A stretch of DNA of 64,000 nt from Capra hircus (lineage: Eukaryota; Chordata; Mammalia; Artiodactyla; Bovidae): positions 53,491,550-53,555,549 of the forward strand of contig NC_030817.1 in NCBI RefSeq assembly GCF_001704415.2, read 5' to 3'. This document shows, piece after piece, positions 60,305 through 64,000 of the stretch. The notes under the pieces are model-generated. The model made no database searches and was not told the origin of the DNA. It saw only the letters and a program-made list of their open reading frames with translations. Numbering within the stretch: the stretch's first letter is position 1; each line of letters starts with the position of its first letter. Position numbers and translations under genes: made by a program.

Positions 60305-60605
60305 CCTGTCTTGTCATCCTATAGTCTCAGTTTAAATGTCACAAACTTTCAGGATATCTTGTCCAAACTGTTAGCCTCCATCAGATGAGCTCCAGGCTCC
60401 CACTGGCATCCCGTACTTTCCTTTCTAAAAACCTGATTCTTCACATTGTTTTGTGTTTTGTGACAGTCATTTGTTCTCCTTTCTGTCTCTTTCACTGGAC
60501 TTTACACTCTAAGAGGCAAGGATTTACCTTTGTGTCTCCTGGAACATGAAGATTTAGCACAGTGCCTGGTTCCTTTTGGATAAATATTTGTTGAATAAAT
60601 GAATG
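60305..60605 (+). repeat. L2 LINE 3' end
   Basis: GTCTCAGTTTAAATGTCACA, ACTCTAAGAGGCAAGGATTT and TTTGTTGAATAAATGAATG follow the L2 3' end in sense. Confidence 0.8.
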
Positions 60606-60639
60606 CTTCTTTCAAAGCAGCAAATATGGTAAAAAGAGA

Positions 60640-60865
60640 ACTAGAATTAGAGTTGGAAAATCTGTCTTCCCATCCTATTTCTAATACCTCTTGGTTGTGT
60701 GACTGGTGACAAGTTACTTATACTCCTAGAGCCTTAGTTTTCTCACCTGTAAAACTGGAAAAAAAAAAACAAGATCCATATAAATATATAAAAATATTAA
60801 AGCTTTAAAGTCAGACAATAAACATGAAAACATTACTATCTGGCACACTGTTGGTATCCAATAGT
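60640..60865 (+). repeat. MIR SINE
   Basis: GGTTGTGTGACTGGTGACAA, GCCTTAGTTTTCTCACCTGT and ATCTGGCACACTGTTGGTAT are MIR core and 3' part. An A-run sits in its middle. Confidence 0.75.
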
Positions 60866-60869
60866 CCCT

Positions 60870-63800
60870 GGATTGGAGTGTTTTATGAACCACAACTAGA
60901 CTTTTATAACTATATGAGCAAAATAAAATATACTGATGACTACTATGAACAGTGAGTTTATTTAGCCATCCACATACTACCAACTCTTCATGTATTTAGT
61001 TTTATGAATTCAGAGGACTCCAACAGTGAAAATGATTTTTCACTTTAGAAGTTTTGGCACTTCATCAAGCCACACTCTTCAGGATCAAAGGTTATATATA
61101 CTATATACTATGAATATATCTTCATATGAACTGATGATATATCTGCTATGTTTCAAAAATATTTTCTGAATGTTTGAAAGTCACTCGTTCATATTCTTTG
61201 CCAAGATTTTTTCCCTTTCAAACACTACTGAAAAAAACAAAGAATTAAATTTAAATGTAAGCATATAATGATTCTGCCTGAAATGTTTTTTTACAAAGAT
61301 CTATTATGTCCCTTAAGATGTCAAGGCAATAAAAATCAATCATTTCTATAAAATTATCACAATCCTCTTTTTGTGTGTAACTAAGGGTAACAAAATAAAC
61401 TAAATGCTCAAGTCCTATTAAAAAGAAATTGCATAAACAATACGATGGTTACATCACTCAAAATTTATACAGAGGATTGCCTTACAAAATCATGATGATC
61501 AGATATGATTAAGTGACACTATTTAAGATTATTGGTCTTTAGTGGATACAAAGCATGATGACTCACTGGCAAAGCAAGCTAATGGTAGGGAGGGAGAGAT
61601 GTAACTTTGTGTTTTGATTACAAAGCAGAACAGATAGTAAAGCCTCAGAATCAATAATCACCATTTTCTATGAAAGTTTCATTGTTTCCTAAATTAGATT
61701 CATAGTAATTTTCTTGGCGATGACATTTTTTTTCAACACATACATTCTTATAAGTAACCTAACCACAGGCCTAAATTAAACCTTGAGTTTAAAACATTAT
61801 TTGCTGACAGGCATCCTCCAAGTGTTTTCCACAGAGAGACATCACTTCCAGTTGTTTCCAGGCTATTCTAAATGATCTTGGACAGGGCTACTGAGTGACT
61901 TGTCAGGGAACAGGAAAACATTATGCCACTGCTTCTCCAGATTTCTTCCCAGAACATGAAATATTTGGGATCGCTCTAATGGAATCAAGGCTAGTTTCAT
62001 GCTAAGCGTCAGTTTTAACTGGGGGGAATGCTTCTAACATATGGCCACTGGGCTCTGACTCACAGCAACCTTCAAATTCTGGCCAAAATGTCTGTTTCCT
62101 GAGATTGTGTCTGAGGGCCTGGGCATCCCTGGTGGGGCCCGGGAGGCTTCAATAAATGCTATTGTTGGAACAAATGAATGAATGAAAGAGTTCCTAATTA
62201 GGAGCTACAAATTCCTCCATCAACAAAATAATCCCATAGGAAAGTGGCAATGCATTTCAAATTCATATTTATGAAGAGTTCTATTTTCGGTCCCTTTACA
62301 ATTTTTTTCTTCATTTCTGCTCAACCTGATCTTTGTTTTTTGTTTTTTTTGTTTTTTTTTTTAATATGAAAACTAAGGTGTGAAAAGCACTGAACCATTT
62401 TCCAGAACATGAAAGACAAGTGCAGTTCTTGGAAAGTTTCATTTGTATGTAGCTTGTGCATGAAAATTATTTTTAAATCTCAGTTAATCACCAGATATTT
62501 TCTGAGAACAGACTGTGGGGGAGGCACCATGTGAGATATTTGAAAAATAAGGTTAAAAACATCCTATCCTTGCTTATACACCAAGAAGTGTTATTAAGAC
62601 TAGTAGAAAGTGTGCAGTTTCTGGAATATCCACAGGTGAGGCAAATGTTTATCTAAGTGTCACTAAACTAGAACTGCTATCAAAGTAGGATAAATAATTG
62701 TTATCACTCTTTTCATAATTAGTGAGGTCTCAGTTGAAAACCTTATGAAATCCAACACGGAAGGAAACAAAACAGAAAGATCCACAAAGATACCACTAAA
62801 ATTCGAACAAGTAAAGCTTGCATTTGTGCTTTAAAAAATCCCTCAGGCATTTGCTGAGAGACTATTTACTTTTATGTAAGACACAGTTCTGACAACCTTG
62901 ATATCTGATTTTCTAAAATACAGAATATATTTAAAAAAAAAAATCCCAGCAGAAAGGGGTAGAGAGTTCTGCTCATAGGAATAAGGAGAAATGATAAATA
63001 CTAAAGGAAGAGATAAAAAATGATTAAAAGTTAGACCTAAGAACTCAAAAAATATAGTAGCATGGGACTGCTTAGCATAGGGGCAAACAATGAACCACAC
63101 CTGCAAAGTCTCCAAGGACATCCTGTATCACAGCATACTACACACACCATCATAATTAGTGTTTATAATGACTTTGAAACATTAAGAATGGATTAACCCA
63201 TGATCTCTAAGAAGCCAAGGACTTACATAATATATTTTGAAAGGCTTCTCCCACCACCGAACAGAGTGAAATAGTTTAGCCACTTAGATAGACTCCAGAA
63301 AATTAATTTACATGTAATATCTCATTTTCTAATAAGGCTGTGAATGTGGTATCGATATACATACTTCAAATAATAACTCTAATTACTTAAGACCTTACAA
63401 TTAGGGTCTAGGTTATTTCGGTTTCAGTAAGCAATATTCTGAAGCCAGTAGGAAAAGTAAAGGCCTTTCCATAGTAGGAATAACTGTTCTACACCAGCAT
63501 TTCATTCAACTGTATCATAGCCAAATATCAACAAAATAAAAACCGTTTAAACTCTCCCTCTATTTTTAAAGCAACAATGTTTTTGTAAATGTTTACTTGA
63601 ATTATGAGTATTCAGGGCTGAGGTTTAAATATATATCATTATATTAAGATACTTGCTATTTATATCTTAGTAAAGGCTATTTATATAATAATGTTTAACC
63701 TGCCCTTATTCTGGAGAAGGAAAAGTTAGTCAAATAAGTTCAAGGAGGGGTAAAGAAAGGAAAGAAAAACACATCGGCCTAACTTGGCATTGCTTTCATT

Positions 63801-64000
63801 CAGGGCAGGTGAAGTGATAGGCTTTGAAAAGGACACTTTTTACATGCACACACATGACACCAACACCCTTCTTCATGGCTGCGATAATTCTTTTTCAAAA
63901 CTGCAAGCCTGTTTCCAGGGCAGCTGCAAAACATCCGTGAACACTCGTTAATTCATTGGAGTCATGGAAACTGCTGCCTCTACACCTGCCAGCTACATCC
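60870..64000. other. Single-copy DNA
   Basis: About 3.1 kb, AT-rich, no gene. A short L2-like end (TTGTTGGAACAAATGAATGA) lies near 62,163. A poly-T run at 62,336-62,363 and an A-run at 62,932 are the only simple repeats. Confidence 0.5.

Larger units (their letters stand above)
48761..64000 (-). other. RORA: Region upstream of RORA4, intronic to long RORA isoforms
   Basis: RORA isoforms 1 to 3 start far upstream and reach the shared exons across this DNA. I looked for their N-terminal exons, for example the segment around SYSSTSRGISVTKK, by eye on the minus strand and did not recognise one. No other gene or RNA gene is visible. The stretch to 53.2 kb is repeat-poor, 53.2-60.9 kb is repeat-rich, and the remainder is single-copy. 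Confidence 0.75.

Noticed and set aside
48761..64000. N-terminal exons of RORA isoforms 1-3
   Set aside because: No stretch encoding the remembered N-terminal segments was recognised; short exons could be missed by eye.
1..64000. CRISPR arrays, operons, phage or plasmid features, endogenous retroviral LTRs
   Set aside because: The sequence is mammalian intron. No regularly spaced repeats, prokaryotic gene layout or recognisable LTR pair was seen.

Overview
The window is nuclear DNA of a ruminant, most likely a bovid. It is dense in families confined to or typical of ruminants: Bov-tA (tRNA-Glu head plus BovA body), BovA2 dimers, CHR-type tRNA-Glu SINEs, BovB (RTE) 3' ends and ruminant-type L1 3' ends, over older MIR, L2, MER5A/MER20 and hAT copies. 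The sequence alone does not separate cattle, bison, buffalo, sheep or goat.

The one protein-coding exon I can defend lies on the minus strand inside a CpG island (about 47,160-49,045). It reads MMYFVIAAMK and then a consensus splice donor. That is the isoform-specific N-terminus of RORA isoform 4 (nuclear receptor ROR-alpha 4, NR1F1), which splices to the shared exon beginning AQIEII. The window is therefore the internal RORA4 promoter and first exon. Positions 1-48,433 are the start of the RORA4 first intron. About 48,600-64,000 lies upstream and is intron for the long RORA isoforms. No other RORA exon was recognised.

Layout: 1-32 kb is intron with about twenty SINE/LINE fragments separated by single-copy DNA. 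32.87-34.71 kb is a decayed hAT DNA transposon on the minus strand carrying four SINE insertions. 35-47 kb is mostly single-copy AT-rich intron with few repeats, two MER5A copies and a G4-prone tract. 47.2-49.05 kb is the CpG-island promoter, with GC boxes, a forkhead motif, upstream ORFs and a good splice donor on the opposite strand. 49-53 kb is repeat-poor. 53.2-60.9 kb carries L1 antisense fragments, SINEs, MIR and L2. 61-64 kb is single-copy.

The best leads are: a 42-codon upstream ORF with a strong start context whose TAA directly abuts the RORA4 ATG; the plus-strand donor that could belong to a divergent lncRNA; the nested hAT/SINE locus, including a 57-bp tRNA-head-only insertion with target-site duplications; and a perfect 17-bp-arm hairpin at 45,775-45,811. 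I found no operon, CRISPR array, tRNA gene or protein-coding system other than RORA.
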